48,676 nucleotides of DNA from CAZBDU01 sp964490725 (GCA_964490725.1 CAZBDU010000034.1:1-48676), one strand, 5' to 3'; positions 7,440-16,001 are shown, counted from the stretch's first letter. The notes: generated by a model from the sequence alone, not told the origin. Numbers and translations are program-made.

Positions 7440-8186
7440 ATGAAAAAGGTCAATACCCCGGCGCGCCGCTACAGCGGCTTCATTCTCGACGCCGACAACA
7501 CGGTCTTCGACTTCTCGGCCTGCGAGCGGCGCGCCCTGGAGCAGACCTTCGGTCTCTCTCTGGGAGGCGCCGCCTCCTCCGGGCGCCACCGGTCCGCCGC
7601 GCCCGCGGCCGGCAACGCTCTCTACCAGGCCTACCGTCGTATCAACCATGAGGTGTGGAGGGAGCTCGAACGCGGATCCATCGACCAGGACACCCTGAGG
7701 GTGAAGCGTTTCCAGATGCTGCTCCAGGAGCTGGGGCGACGGGGCGATCCCCGGCAGCTGTCGGAGCGCTACCTGGAACACTTCGCCAGGAAGGCCTACC
7801 TCATGCCCCACGCGGCGGAGGTGCTGAGCGAGCTCTCCAGGCGAGTCCCCCTGGTGCTGCTGTCCAACGGGATCGCTTCGGTGCAGCGGTCGCGGCTCGG
7901 CATCTCCGGCCTGCAGCCGTTGTTTCGCGACATTCTGATCTCAGAGGAGGTGGGCCTGTCCAAGCCGGATCCGCGCATCTTCCATCTGGCGCTGCAGCGT
8001 CTGGGCAGGTCTCGCCGCCAGGTTCTCTGCGTGGGGGACAGCCCGACGGCGGACATTGCGGGCGCACGCGGAGCCGGGCTGGACAGCTGCTGGTTCGCCT
8101 ATCCCGGGATGAGCTATCCCCACGATCAGCCGCAGCCCGACTACGTGATCGCGGACCTGCGCGCGCTGCTGGAGATGGCCGCCTGA
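7440..8186 (+). CDS. HAD-family phosphatase, YjjG-like
   Basis: 248 residues. Motif I is FILDADNTVFDF (DxD nucleophile with Asn after it), as in YjjG/YfnB nucleotidases. Motif II is VLLSNGIASVQ, motif III the Lys of GLSKPDPRIF, and motif IV VGDSPTADIAGA. A four-helix cap lies between motifs I and II. Known relatives dephosphorylate noncanonical pyrimidine nucleotides. A low-complexity Gly/Ala/Ser segment (residues 43-60) is inserted in the cap. No good ribosome site precedes the ATG. Confidence 0.87.
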   Translation: MKKVNTPARRYSGFILDADNTVFDFSACERRALEQTFGLSLGGAASSGRHRSAAPAAGNALYQAYRRINHEVWRELERGSIDQDTLRVKRFQMLLQELGRRGDPRQLSERYLEHFARKAYLMPHAAEVLSELSRRVPLVLLSNGIASVQRSRLGISGLQPLFRDILISEEVGLSKPDPRIFHLALQRLGRSRRQVLCVGDSPTADIAGARGAGLDSCWFAYPGMSYPHDQPQPDYVIADLRALLEMAA

Positions 8187-8202
8187 GCGCCGGGCGGCCG
8201 GC

Positions 8203-9093
8203 TCATTCGGAGCGGACCTGCCAGCGCCCGGCGGCGCGGTCGTAGGAAAACGCGGCGAAATCGAGCTCCAGGGTGTGGCCGCCCTCGCCGGCCAGGCGCA
8301 CGGTGGAGGTGAAGATGTTCACGTCGATGACCTTCATGGAACGACTCTGCACCTGCAGCCGCGTGCCTTCGCCCGGCACCCCTCTGCGCAATTCCTGGTA
8401 GGTTTCGAACTCGTAGGCCAGGCAGCACAGAAGCCTGCCGCAGGGGCCGGAAATCTTCATGGAGTTGAGGGTCAGGTTCTGTTCCTTTGCCATCTTGATG
8501 GACACGGGGCGAAGCTTGTCGGTGATGCCGTGGCAGCAAAAGGTGCGGCCGCAGACGCCCATCCCGCCCAGCACCCGCGCCTCGTCGCGCACGCCGATCT
8601 GGCGCAGCTCGATGCGCGTGTGGAAGACGGACACCAGGTCCTTCACCAGCTCGCGAAAATCCACCCTGGCCTCGGCGGTGAAGTAGAAGAGGATCTTCGG
8701 CTCCTCCAGGAGGTAGTGCGCGGCCACCAGCTTCATCTCCAGGCCCCGCTCTCGTATCTTCTCCCGGCAGAGCCGAAATGCTTGCTCCTCCTTGCGCCGG
8801 TGCGCTTCGTAGCGCTCCACGTCCTCCTCCGAGGCCGCGCGTTCCACGGCACGCACCTCTTCTCCTTCATAGCCGCACAGACACCCCTGGACCTGCCCCA
8901 GCTCCTTGCCGTAGCGGGTGGGAACCACCACCAAGTCGCCCGGCGAAAGCCGCCGCCCTTCACAGGCGCGGCAGGCTTCCGTAGCGCTCGAGTGGAGCAC
9001 CTTGACCCGGTAGACAGCTTCCTGCACGGGGCGCTCCTGCTCTGTCCCCTGGTCCTCTGCTCGAGATGCCTCAACGTTGTCAGGACCCACCAT
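8203..9093 (-). CDS. ricT: PSP1-domain protein RicT/YaaT-like
   Basis: 296 residues. The PSP1 region carries two Cys clusters with matching spacing, GVCGRTFCCH (C181, C186, C187) and GPCGRLLCCL (C218, C223, C224), plus KMAKEQNLTLN between them. In Bacillus subtilis this protein (RicT/YaaT) joins RicA and RicF, binds iron-sulfur clusters and modulates RNase Y-dependent mRNA processing. That function is family knowledge, not shown here. It is the last gene of a leftward run after M23 peptidase, bactofilin and YaaR, with an 18-base gap to YaaR. A gene for RNase Y lies about 30 kb away on this contig. Confidence 0.93.
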   Translation of the reverse strand: MVGPDNVEASRAEDQGTEQERPVQEAVYRVKVLHSSATEACRACEGRRLSPGDLVVVPTRYGKELGQVQGCLCGYEGEEVRAVERAASEEDVERYEAHRRKEEQAFRLCREKIRERGLEMKLVAAHYLLEEPKILFYFTAEARVDFRELVKDLVSVFHTRIELRQIGVRDEARVLGGMGVCGRTFCCHGITDKLRPVSIKMAKEQNLTLNSMKISGPCGRLLCCLAYEFETYQELRRGVPGEGTRLQVQSRSMKVIDVNIFTSTVRLAGEGGHTLELDFAAFSYDRAAGRWQVRSE

Positions 9094-9111
9094 TTCCCGT
9101 CTTCCTCGTCT

Positions 9112-9597
9112 TCAGGTAATCAAATCAACCAGCATGCCATTGATTTCGTTGACCCGCTGCAGGATATCCAGCTGGCGGCGCTGCTGCTGCAGCAGATCCC
9201 GCACCAGCCGTTCCAGCTTCTCATCGACAATGCGCAGCTGAGTGAAGCGCTTGCGCTTCAGGATGTTCACGCCGGAGGTCCGCTCCTCCACCCCCAGCAT
9301 CCTGTCCATCACGGACTTGAGGAACCCACGCACCGCGGCACGGTAGGCGCGCACGTTCTCCATGGTCGGTGCGGCCAGCAGGGCGTCTGCGGCGCCGTGG
9401 ACCTCGTCGAGGAGATCCTCCAGGGCGCCTTCGGGCAGGGGCTCGTCCCCGGCAGGGGAGGCAGCGGCCTCCCCTCCCTCCCGGACCTCACGAAACAGCG
9501 AAGCGAACCCGCTCCGCTCCGATTTGCCCTTCTTTCTGCTCTTCTTCTCGGAACGCCGGAACCCCTGCGCCCCGTCCAGCGGGTCTATTCTTGCCAC
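9112..9597 (-). CDS. YaaR/DUF327 family protein
   Basis: 161 residues, helical. The C-terminal half matches the YaaR pattern: APTMENVRAYRAAVRGFLK, then RIVDEKLERL and QLDILQRVNEINGMLVDL at the end. GTG at 9597 is chosen for the agaggg ribosome site six bases upstream; the reading frame extends far back through bactofilin but without plausible starts. It lies 11 bases after bactofilin and 18 before ricT. YaaR and RicT (YaaT) are also near neighbours in Firmicutes, so the pairing is old. Function unknown. Confidence 0.85.
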   Translation of the reverse strand: MARIDPLDGAQGFRRSEKKSRKKGKSERSGFASLFREVREGGEAAASPAGDEPLPEGALEDLLDEVHGAADALLAAPTMENVRAYRAAVRGFLKSVMDRMLGVEERTSGVNILKRKRFTQLRIVDEKLERLVRDLLQQQRRQLDILQRVNEINGMLVDLIT

Positions 9598-9608
9598 GCC
9601 GGCCCTCT

Positions 9609-10052
9609 TCAGGAGGCTGCCAGTGCCTTGTCCTGCGCCGGTTCGGCCTCCTCCTCTTCGCCGCCCCGAGCCCGGTCCTCCGTGTCTGCCCGCTGCTCGG
9701 CCTCGGAGAGCTTGACGATGCGGCAGTTGCCGTTGAAGATGACGCCCTCCTCCACGATGAACCGCGGGCTGTTGATGTTGCCCAGCACGATGCCCGTGGA
9801 GAGGATGACCACCTTCTCGTTGGCGAAGATGTTCCCCCGCACGATCCCCCCGATCACCACGGTGCCGGCATACACGGTGCACTCGGCCCGGCCGTTCTTG
9901 CCCACCAGGACCTTGCCCTTCGTGCGCACGGTGCCGCAGAAATCTCCGTCGATGCGCAGCAGACCGTTGAGATCGAACTCGCCGTTGAAGCGCGTTCCTT
10001 CGCCGATGATCGAGTTGATGTAGCCAACATCAGGAAAATGCGTATCGCTCAT
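9609..10052 (-). CDS. Bactofilin
   Basis: 147 residues. A central right-handed beta-helix of short repeats (GTRFNGEFDLNGLLRIDGDF, GTVRTKGKVLVG, GTVVIGGIVRGNIFA, GIVLGNINSPRFI) is flanked by an N-terminal tail and an acidic C-terminal tail. Bactofilins polymerise into membrane-associated filaments without nucleotide and position cell-wall enzymes. The M23 peptidase gene is directly upstream (15-base gap), the same partnership seen with CcmA and Csd-type peptidases in curved and helical bacteria. A role in cell shape or wall patterning is inferred. Confidence 0.94.
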   Translation of the reverse strand: MSDTHFPDVGYINSIIGEGTRFNGEFDLNGLLRIDGDFCGTVRTKGKVLVGKNGRAECTVYAGTVVIGGIVRGNIFANEKVVILSTGIVLGNINSPRFIVEEGVIFNGNCRIVKLSEAEQRADTEDRARGGEEEEAEPAQDKALAAS

Positions 10053-10067
10053 TGTGTTCTGTCCCGT

Positions 10068-11111
10068 CTATCTGCCCGTCGAGATGCCCCTCGTGAGCGG
10101 GCTGGTGATGCTCAGGAATTGCTGCGGGTCCACGACCTGCGTGCCGATGCCGACTTCGTAGTGCAGGTGCGGGCCCGTGGACAGGCCGGAGCTCCCCATG
10201 TAGCCGATCACCTGGCCGCGCCGCACGTCCTGGCCCTTGTGCACCACCACGCGGTCCAGGTGCCCGTAGCGGGTGTGGAAGCCGTAGTTGTGCCTGATGA
10301 CGATGTAGTTTCCCAGGCCCATGGCGTCAAAGTCGACCCTCTGGACCCTGCCGTTGGCAGTGGCGACGATGGGCACCCCGTAGCCCCAGGCGATATCGAT
10401 ACCCTTGTGGAGGTACCACCCGCCGGTAAAGGGATGCTTGGCAAACCCGAACCGCTGGGTGATGTTGCCGCGCACGCCCTTCAGCGGCCACAGCGTGGGA
10501 ATGTCCACCAGAAGCTCTCTCTGGGCGTTCAGGACGTTGTGTATCTCCGAGAGCGGATCCAGGGTGTTGGCCAGGTAAGTCCGCAGGCTGCGAAGATCGC
10601 TCAGGTCCCGCAGGGTACCCTCTTCCAGATCCTCCAGGCTCACCAGGGAGGACAGATCGCCCCCGGTGCCGCCCTCCAGGAAGTTCTTGGCCTCCTCGGT
10701 GCCCACCACGCTGAGCACCTCCTCCATGCTGCCCCTGAACTTCTTCACCACCTTGCGCAGCTCCACGATCTCCTCCCTGAAGCTCTCCAGCGAGGCCTCG
10801 CTGGCGCTGAGGTTGCGGCTCACCTGGGTGATCCGCTCGTTGGTGCTGGTGAAGTGAGTGGACAGTCCGATGAAGGAGACGATGAGGACCGCCAGCAGGA
10901 ACACCATGAAGATCAATGTGAACACGGAGATCTGGAAGTTGAAGATGCGCTTCTCCGAGTGAGGAATGAACATCACCGTGAAGCGCTGCTTTCCCTTCTG
11001 GTGCACCCGTCGGAAGAAGTCGGCGATTCCCTTCCAGAGGATCCTGAGGCGCTTTTCCAGCGAATCTACGAACTCGTTCTCGATCTTCTTATACTGGTGT
11101 GCCGGTGACAC
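10068..11111 (-). CDS. Membrane-anchored M23 (LytM) peptidase
   Basis: 347 residues. Cytoplasmic basic N-terminus, one membrane helix (about residues 59-84), a periplasmic coiled coil (about 90-190) and a C-terminal M23 domain. The metal-site residues are in YLHKGIDI (HxxxD) and PHLHYEV (HxH), with HTRYGHL between, so catalysis looks intact. It should cut peptidoglycan cross-links or stems. GTG at 11111 follows caggag. First gene of the M23-bactofilin-YaaR-RicT operon, behind a good promoter. The bactofilin partner suggests that filaments localise this enzyme. Confidence 0.94.
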   Translation of the reverse strand: MSPAHQYKKIENEFVDSLEKRLRILWKGIADFFRRVHQKGKQRFTVMFIPHSEKRIFNFQISVFTLIFMVFLLAVLIVSFIGLSTHFTSTNERITQVSRNLSASEASLESFREEIVELRKVVKKFRGSMEEVLSVVGTEEAKNFLEGGTGGDLSSLVSLEDLEEGTLRDLSDLRSLRTYLANTLDPLSEIHNVLNAQRELLVDIPTLWPLKGVRGNITQRFGFAKHPFTGGWYLHKGIDIAWGYGVPIVATANGRVQRVDFDAMGLGNYIVIRHNYGFHTRYGHLDRVVVHKGQDVRRGQVIGYMGSSGLSTGPHLHYEVGIGTQVVDPQQFLSITSPLTRGISTGR

Positions 11112-11156
11112 GTAGGTCTCCTGAATACATATTCGGCCATGTGGAGTACAGAACCA

Positions 11157-11185
11157 AGCCTAACACGGGGCCGCGCAATTGTCAA
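11157..11185 (-). promoter_or_regulatory. Promoter of the M23-bactofilin operon
   Basis: Perfect TTGACA (11185-11180), 17-base spacer, TAGGCT (11162-11157), on the minus strand, about 40 bases before the GTG. Confidence 0.6.
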
Positions 11186-11192
11186 ATAACTG

Positions 11193-11221
11193 TTGACGTG
11201 CAGACGCATCCATGGTATCAT
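11193..11221 (+). promoter_or_regulatory. tatD promoter
   Basis: TTGACG (11193-11198), 17-base spacer, TATCAT (11216-11221), 57 bases before the tatD ATG. Its -35 is seven bases from the -35 of the divergent M23 promoter. Confidence 0.7.
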
Positions 11222-11278
11222 CATATTACCGACGTTTTATACGGCCGCGATTTCTAGTCTCAAGAAAAGTGGAGAAAA

Positions 11279-12052
11279 ATGCAATTATTCGATACCCATG
11301 CACACATCGGTTTGATCACCGAGGACCCTATTGAGCAGCTGCTCGTCGTGCAGGAGGCAAAACAGGAAGACGTCGCGGCTGTGGTAAGCATCTGCAACAA
11401 CCTGCGTGACTTTGCGACCGTGTACCAGAACCTGAAGACCGAGCAGCATGTCTACCATAGCATCGGCGTTTCTCCCTCCGAAGTTTCGCATCCCGGGGAC
11501 GATTGGGAGGCGCGTCTGGCGGAGGGGACTCAGCGGGAACGCGTGGTGGCGATCGGCGAGATCGGCCTGGACTACTACCACAAGTACGGCGATCGCGATT
11601 CCCAGGTGGAGCTGTTCATCCGGCAGCTGGACCTGGCGCAGCGGCTGAATCTGCCCGTAGTCATCCACAATCGTGAGGCCGGGCACGACATACTGGAAAT
11701 CCTGAAGGAGCGCCTCCCCGAGCGCGGCGGCATTCTGCACTGCTACTCCGAGGACGCCGACTACGCCCGCAAGGCCCTGGAGCTCAATCTCTACATCTCT
11801 TTTGCCGGCAACGTCACCTACCGCAACGCCCGCAACCTCCACGAGACGGCGAAGCAGATGCCCCTGGAGCGGATGCTGATCGAGTCCGAAGCACCCTTCA
11901 TGGTGCCGGCGGCCTATCGGGGCAAGAGGAACAAGCCCGCCTACCTCAGGGAGACCGCCGAGTTCATTGCCGAGCTCCGGGAGATGACGGTGGAGGAGCT
12001 CTCCGATGTTCTCTACGAGAACAGCCACAGGGTCTTCGGCATCACATCCTGA
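11279..12052 (+). CDS. tatD: TatD-family metal-dependent hydrolase
   Basis: 257 residues. Metal ligands of the TatD DNase fold are visible: THAH (H7, H9), GEIGLD (E94), VIHNRE (H130) and LHCYS (H154). The usual final aspartate of the ETDAP/ETDSP signature is replaced by glutamate (IESEAP, E204). TatD proteins are 3'-5' nucleases or D-aminoacyl-tRNA-related hydrolases; activity with Glu at this position is uncertain. The ATG follows gtggag. The gene overlaps dus by 47 bases. Confidence 0.88.
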   Translation: MQLFDTHAHIGLITEDPIEQLLVVQEAKQEDVAAVVSICNNLRDFATVYQNLKTEQHVYHSIGVSPSEVSHPGDDWEARLAEGTQRERVVAIGEIGLDYYHKYGDRDSQVELFIRQLDLAQRLNLPVVIHNREAGHDILEILKERLPERGGILHCYSEDADYARKALELNLYISFAGNVTYRNARNLHETAKQMPLERMLIESEAPFMVPAAYRGKRNKPAYLRETAEFIAELREMTVEELSDVLYENSHRVFGITS

Positions 12053-13052
12053 GGCGCGCAGACAGGCGCTCCAGGCGCGCGCTCTGGAGCTTCCCGGCCT
12101 GGGCCTTCCCGGCAACCTCTTCCTGGCCCCGGTGGCGGGCTATTCGGACGCGGCGTTCCGGGCGGTGTGCCTGGAACACGGGGCCCACCTCTGCTTCACC
12201 GAGATGGTATCGGCGGAGGCGCTTTGCCGGGGCAACCGCAAGACCCTGCGGCTGATCGAGCGGGCGCCGGAGGAGCCTCATCTGGCGGTGCAGCTTTTCG
12301 CGGCGGAGCCGCGTGCGGCGGCGCGAGCGGTCAGCCTCATCCGGCCCGCCGGGCCGGCCCTCATCGATCTGAACTGCGGATGTTCGGTCCCCAAGATCCT
12401 CAAGGCCGGCTGCGGCGCTGCCCTCCTGCGCCATCCCGGACGAATCCGGGACATCCTGCGGGCCATGCGGGAGCAGACCGACCGACCGCTGTCCGTGAAG
12501 CTGCGTTCCGGCTGGGACTCCACGGAGACCAGCTTCCTCGAGGCCGGCCAGGCCGCCGTGGGCGGCGGCGCCGCCCTGGTGAGCCTTCATCCCCGCACCC
12601 GCAGCCAGGGCTTCACGGGGCGGGCGGATCTGGGCCATCTGCGGCTCCTGAAGGAGGCACTTTCGGTGCCCGTGATCGGCTCGGGAGATCTCTTCAGCCC
12701 GGAGGATGCCTGCCGGATGCTGGGCCAGACCGGGTGCGATGGGGTGATGTTCGCCCGGGGCGCCCTGGGCAACCCGTTCATTTTCGAGCAGACCGCGGCT
12801 CTGCTCGCCGGCCGGCCGCTGCGTCCCGTGCCCCCTGAGAGGCGCCTGCAAGTGGCGCTTCGTCACCTGGGGCTGGCCGTTCGCCTCCGGGGCGAGGGGG
12901 CGGCCTGCCGGGAGTTCCGCAAACACTTCGCCGCCTACACGCGAGGCGTTCCCGGCGCGGCGCAGCTGCGCCGCCGGGCCGTACGGGCGGAGAGCCTGGC
13001 CGACTACCGGGCGGTGGCGGAGGAGTTTCTGGCTTCCAGGCGGTGGGGCTGA
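12006..13052 (+). CDS. dus: tRNA-dihydrouridine synthase
   Basis: 348 residues; FMN-dependent reduction of uridine to dihydrouridine in tRNA. It shows FLAPVAGYSDAAFR at the N-terminus (after an about 35-residue extension), DLNCGCSVPKI with the presumed catalytic Cys126, SVKLRSGWD, VSLHPRTRSQGF, PVIGSGDLFS and GVMFARGALGNPF. The common NxGCP motif reads NCGCS, with Ser for Pro. ATG at 12006 sits inside tatD but has a strong ggaggag upstream, and no later start exists before the catalytic domain. Coupled translation with tatD is likely. The subfamily is unclear. Confidence 0.92.
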   Translation: MFSTRTATGSSASHPEARRQALQARALELPGLGLPGNLFLAPVAGYSDAAFRAVCLEHGAHLCFTEMVSAEALCRGNRKTLRLIERAPEEPHLAVQLFAAEPRAAARAVSLIRPAGPALIDLNCGCSVPKILKAGCGAALLRHPGRIRDILRAMREQTDRPLSVKLRSGWDSTETSFLEAGQAAVGGGAALVSLHPRTRSQGFTGRADLGHLRLLKEALSVPVIGSGDLFSPEDACRMLGQTGCDGVMFARGALGNPFIFEQTAALLAGRPLRPVPPERRLQVALRHLGLAVRLRGEGAACREFRKHFAAYTRGVPGAAQLRRRAVRAESLADYRAVAEEFLASRRWG

Positions 13053-13115
13053 GCCCTCGCTCCGGCTTTCCTCGAGCCCGGCCACCGCGACCGTCGCACC
13101 CGTCGTACGCTCCCT

Positions 13116-13143
13116 TTGGCAATCCTCTGTTTGGGGTTATACT
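13116..13143 (+). promoter_or_regulatory. Promoter of the DUF5312-like gene
   Basis: TTGGCA (13116-13121), 16-base spacer, TATACT (13138-13143). Start ATG at 13157 lies 13 bases after the -10, giving a leader of about six bases without a ribosome site. Confidence 0.6.
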
Positions 13144-13156
13144 GATATCGAGTCTG

Positions 13157-14764
13157 ATGCCCAGCATTCTGGAATATCTGCAGGATCTGCTCTATATTCT
13201 CTTTTCCTTCAGGCGGGGCGATGCCGAGAAACGCCGGGGGCTCAGGGCGATCTACGATCAGCTCCGGCAGGTGCAGCCGCTGCTGTATCGCAGGGGGACC
13301 GACCAGGTTCTGCCGGCCTTCGCCGCCGTCCTGGGCCAGTTCGCCGCTCAGCTGTCCCCAATCGACGAGCTGCTGCAGAAGACCGTCTGCAACGAAGACG
13401 CGCGCCTGGCGGAGCGCTACAAGGACTATCTGGTGGTGGCGCGGCTGCCCGAGGCGCAGCAGCTGCTCCCCGGGGGATTCACGTACAGGGAGATGAAGGG
13501 CAGGATTGCAGGCACCACCGACCCGGAGGAAGAGCTGCGCCGCATCGAGCGGGAGTTCCAGGACTTCATGCTGGTGCTCGCCTCCCCGGCGTTGTACGGC
13601 TTCGACGTGGACTACACCTCACTGGACCGGCTGGTGGCGCTGTGCCGGCACGACCATGGCAGGCTGCTTTCGTTGTTCGGCGTGAAGCCCAGGGGCGAAG
13701 CGGCGGATGCGGGCGAGGTCCACGCAGTCGCTGCCGAGCAGGCGCTGCCGGGCCTTCTGGATCTCTACTTCGTCCTGGCGGGGGTCGAGCTATCCGACGG
13801 CCTGCTGGCTGCCCTGGGCCACCTGTTGGAGCGCCTGGAGCGCGAGGGGGCCGCCGAATCGCAGGAGAAGCTGCGGCGCCACTTCGCCCGGCTGCGCAAG
13901 CTACGCAGCCTCTATCTCAAGAACGACCTCCTCCTCGGCATGATCCGGCTTTCCAGCAAAGACCCGCATTACCAGCCCAAGATGGCAGCGGATCAGGTTT
14001 CCCATCTGGACTACTACAAGCGCAGACTCACAGCCACCTACCAGCGGGACCGGGAGAGGTTGAGCCAGGAGATCAACGAGGGCAAGGTGAGCGAGGACAT
14101 CCGCATCCTTTTTGCGGGTGCCGATCTGCTGTCCGTGCTGGGCTACGAGGAGGAGGTGGCGGGCCTGCTCCGCGACCGTCAGCTGAGCACTTTCCTGCAC
14201 GTCAAGCCGCTGCGGGTGCTGAAGAGCTACATCCTGGCTCATTTCGAGAGGGAGCTGCGCGAGCCGGTGAAGAAGCTTCTCGTGGAAGGCGCCTTCGAGA
14301 ACAGGATCTTCCATGACATGCTTTCCAACACCTACTACGGCTGTGAGGCCATCATGGACGACATCCGCCAGTTCGAGGAGCAGTTGACCGGAGAGGATCA
14401 GTTCTCCGCTTCCAAGCTGCGCAAGTACGTGGAGATGTACGATCAGGGCAAGAACGTGGAGCCGCTGATCACCCAGGTGGTGGAGGCAGTCGACCTGAGG
14501 GCCCGGCAGATGGTGGAGAAGGGGGCCAACCTCTTCTACAACCTGGGCGCGCTCCTCGCGGAGATCCTGGAGGACGCCCGGCAGAAGAACCCCAACGTGG
14601 TGAACAACGTGCGCGTTCTGGGGGGCAAGGCGAATCGGGAGTTCCTGGGCAGGCTTTCGATGGGAGCCGGCAGCCTGGATCGCCTGGCGAAGATCATGAA
14701 GAACTTCACCGTGATCCACCGGGTGGGTCTCCCGGAGATGGGCCCGCCAGTCCTGGGGGCCTGA
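13157..14764 (+). CDS. Large spirochaete-type protein, DUF5312-like
   Basis: 535 residues, mainly helical and cytoplasmic, with no signal peptide. The N-terminus MPSILEYLQDLLYILFSFRRGD is amphipathic and could touch the membrane. Features include an EELRRIEREFQDFM segment, a long charged middle and a conserved-looking C-terminus with RVLGGKANREFL and a final GPPVLGA. It resembles proteins annotated DUF5312 in spirochaetes, from memory rather than search. The ATG follows a TATACT box by 13 bases and lacks a ribosome site. No enzymatic motif is visible. Confidence 0.78.
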   Translation: MPSILEYLQDLLYILFSFRRGDAEKRRGLRAIYDQLRQVQPLLYRRGTDQVLPAFAAVLGQFAAQLSPIDELLQKTVCNEDARLAERYKDYLVVARLPEAQQLLPGGFTYREMKGRIAGTTDPEEELRRIEREFQDFMLVLASPALYGFDVDYTSLDRLVALCRHDHGRLLSLFGVKPRGEAADAGEVHAVAAEQALPGLLDLYFVLAGVELSDGLLAALGHLLERLEREGAAESQEKLRRHFARLRKLRSLYLKNDLLLGMIRLSSKDPHYQPKMAADQVSHLDYYKRRLTATYQRDRERLSQEINEGKVSEDIRILFAGADLLSVLGYEEEVAGLLRDRQLSTFLHVKPLRVLKSYILAHFERELREPVKKLLVEGAFENRIFHDMLSNTYYGCEAIMDDIRQFEEQLTGEDQFSASKLRKYVEMYDQGKNVEPLITQVVEAVDLRARQMVEKGANLFYNLGALLAEILEDARQKNPNVVNNVRVLGGKANREFLGRLSMGAGSLDRLAKIMKNFTVIHRVGLPEMGPPVLGA

Positions 14765-14775
14765 CGCGGGCCCCC
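14755..14775. terminator. Short hairpin between convergent genes
   Basis: Seven-bp GC stem (gggggcc / ggccccc) with the stop codon of the DUF5312-like gene in its loop. No T-run on either strand, so termination here is only a possibility. Confidence 0.3.
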
Positions 14776-14780
14776 GGGGT

Positions 14781-15581
14781 TCATACCGGCAGGTGAGGGA
14801 AGCCCTGCTGGCGTCGCACCTCGTAGAGCAGGACTCCGGCAGCCACGGAGACGTTCAGTGAATCCACATGGCCGGCGGTGGGGATACGCACCAGGGCATC
14901 GCAGCGCTCGCGGACGAGCCGCCGCAGGCCTCTGCCCTCACTGCCCAGGACCAAGGCCACCCTGCCGTCGAACTGGCCCTCCTGCGGCAGCTCTCCCTCC
15001 AGAGCGGCTCCGTAGACCCAGAACCCCTCCTCCTTGCACACCTTCATGGCCTGCGCCAGGTTCGCCACCACAGCGACGGGCACGTGAAGGCTGGCCCCGG
15101 CGGAGGTCTTGAGCACCGTCTGGCTGTCCCGGGCCGACTTGCGCTGGGAGGTGACCACCAGGTCGACCGCGAACTGGTCCGCCGTGCGCAGGATCGCGCC
15201 GAAGTTGTGCGGGTCGGTGATCTCGTCAAGCAGCAGAACCAGCGCCCGCTGCCCCCCGAGGGCGCGTATGGCCTCCGCAGTTGCCGGGCGCGGTGCCGGG
15301 CGAGGGCCGGCAACCGCGGCGCCCCGAGACGAGCTCGGGGCCAGGGCGCCCTCCTCATGCACCGCTTCAGGGCGGTCTGGCCTCAGGGCCACTCCCTGAT
15401 GGCCTGCGGTGCCGCACATCCGGTCCAGCTCCCGGCTCGACACGCGGGTCACCCGCGTCGCCGCCGCATGGGCCAGCTCCTGGATGGAGCGAGCTCGCGG
15501 GTCGGACCTGGCCAGGTAGAGGGTGCCGCCGGCGCTCTTCCTCAGCATTTCTTCCACAGCGTGGAAGCCGTAGACCAGCAT
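14781..15581 (-). CDS. rlmB: TrmH/SpoU-family rRNA 2'-O-methyltransferase
   Basis: 266 residues. An N-terminal substrate-binding domain (VYGFHAVEEMLRK) precedes a C-terminal SPOUT domain with the three signature motifs: DEITDPHNFGAILRTA, LVLGSEGRGL and the knot motif PTAGHVDSLNVSVAAG. RlmB methylates G2251 of 23S rRNA in E. coli; this assignment is likely but other TrmH paralogues are possible. A Pro/Ala/Arg-rich linker of about 25 residues separates the domains. The start lies six bases after the upstream calcium-repeat gene, so it shares that transcript. Confidence 0.88.
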   Translation of the reverse strand: MLVYGFHAVEEMLRKSAGGTLYLARSDPRARSIQELAHAAATRVTRVSSRELDRMCGTAGHQGVALRPDRPEAVHEEGALAPSSSRGAAVAGPRPAPRPATAEAIRALGGQRALVLLLDEITDPHNFGAILRTADQFAVDLVVTSQRKSARDSQTVLKTSAGASLHVPVAVVANLAQAMKVCKEEGFWVYGAALEGELPQEGQFDGRVALVLGSEGRGLRRLVRERCDALVRIPTAGHVDSLNVSVAAGVLLYEVRRQQGFPHLPV

Positions 15582-15587
15582 CTTCGG

Positions 15588-16001
15588 CTAGTACTCCTTG
15601 CGCAGGTCGATGCGGCCGTCGAAATCCGTGTCCATCTCGTAGGACTGGATGTAGACCCCGTCGTAGAAGTGCACCCAGACATCCACTCTGCCATCGAAGT
15701 TGGAGTCGATTTCCTCCCGCACCAGGGTCCCCTCTTCGTAGAAATAGAAATCATCCATCACGCCGTCGAAGTCGAAGTCGAGCTCCTCGTAGCTCTTGCC
15801 GCCCTCCTCGTCGAACTGCACCGTATAGTCGATGCGGCCGTCGTAGTTGCGGTCAAAGCTGGCCCTGATCACCCGGGAACCGTCCGTCTCGTACCACTGG
15901 TCGGCCTTGCCGTCTCCGTTGTCGTCCAGGGTGCGGGCTGGATTGGCGCCCGCGGAAAGGCCGCAGGCCAGGATGATCAGCATGAGGATGGCTCTTTTCA
16001 T
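15588..16001 (-). CDS. Exported protein with five calcium-binding-like repeats
   Basis: 137 residues. A signal peptide (about residues 1-19, ending SAGA) precedes five DxNxDG-type loops at D26, D50, D75, D99 and D124: DDNGDGKAD, DRNYDGRID, DFDFDGVMD, DSNFDGRVD and DTDFDGRID. Spacing is a regular 24-25 residues, with acidic and aromatic linkers. The pattern resembles dockerin/EF-hand-like calcium loops in a repeat array, so calcium-dependent folding in the periplasm or on the surface is inferred. It lies between buk and rlmB on the minus strand. aagaagg precedes the ATG. No specific family recognised. Confidence 0.85.
   Translation of the reverse strand: MKRAILMLIILACGLSAGANPARTLDDNGDGKADQWYETDGSRVIRASFDRNYDGRIDYTVQFDEEGGKSYEELDFDFDGVMDDFYFYEEGTLVREEIDSNFDGRVDVWVHFYDGVYIQSYEMDTDFDGRIDLRKEY

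Noticed and set aside
8275..10023. Long plus-strand open frame over ricT-yaaR-bactofilin
   Set aside because: Overlaps three recognised genes on the other strand and has no recognisable domain.
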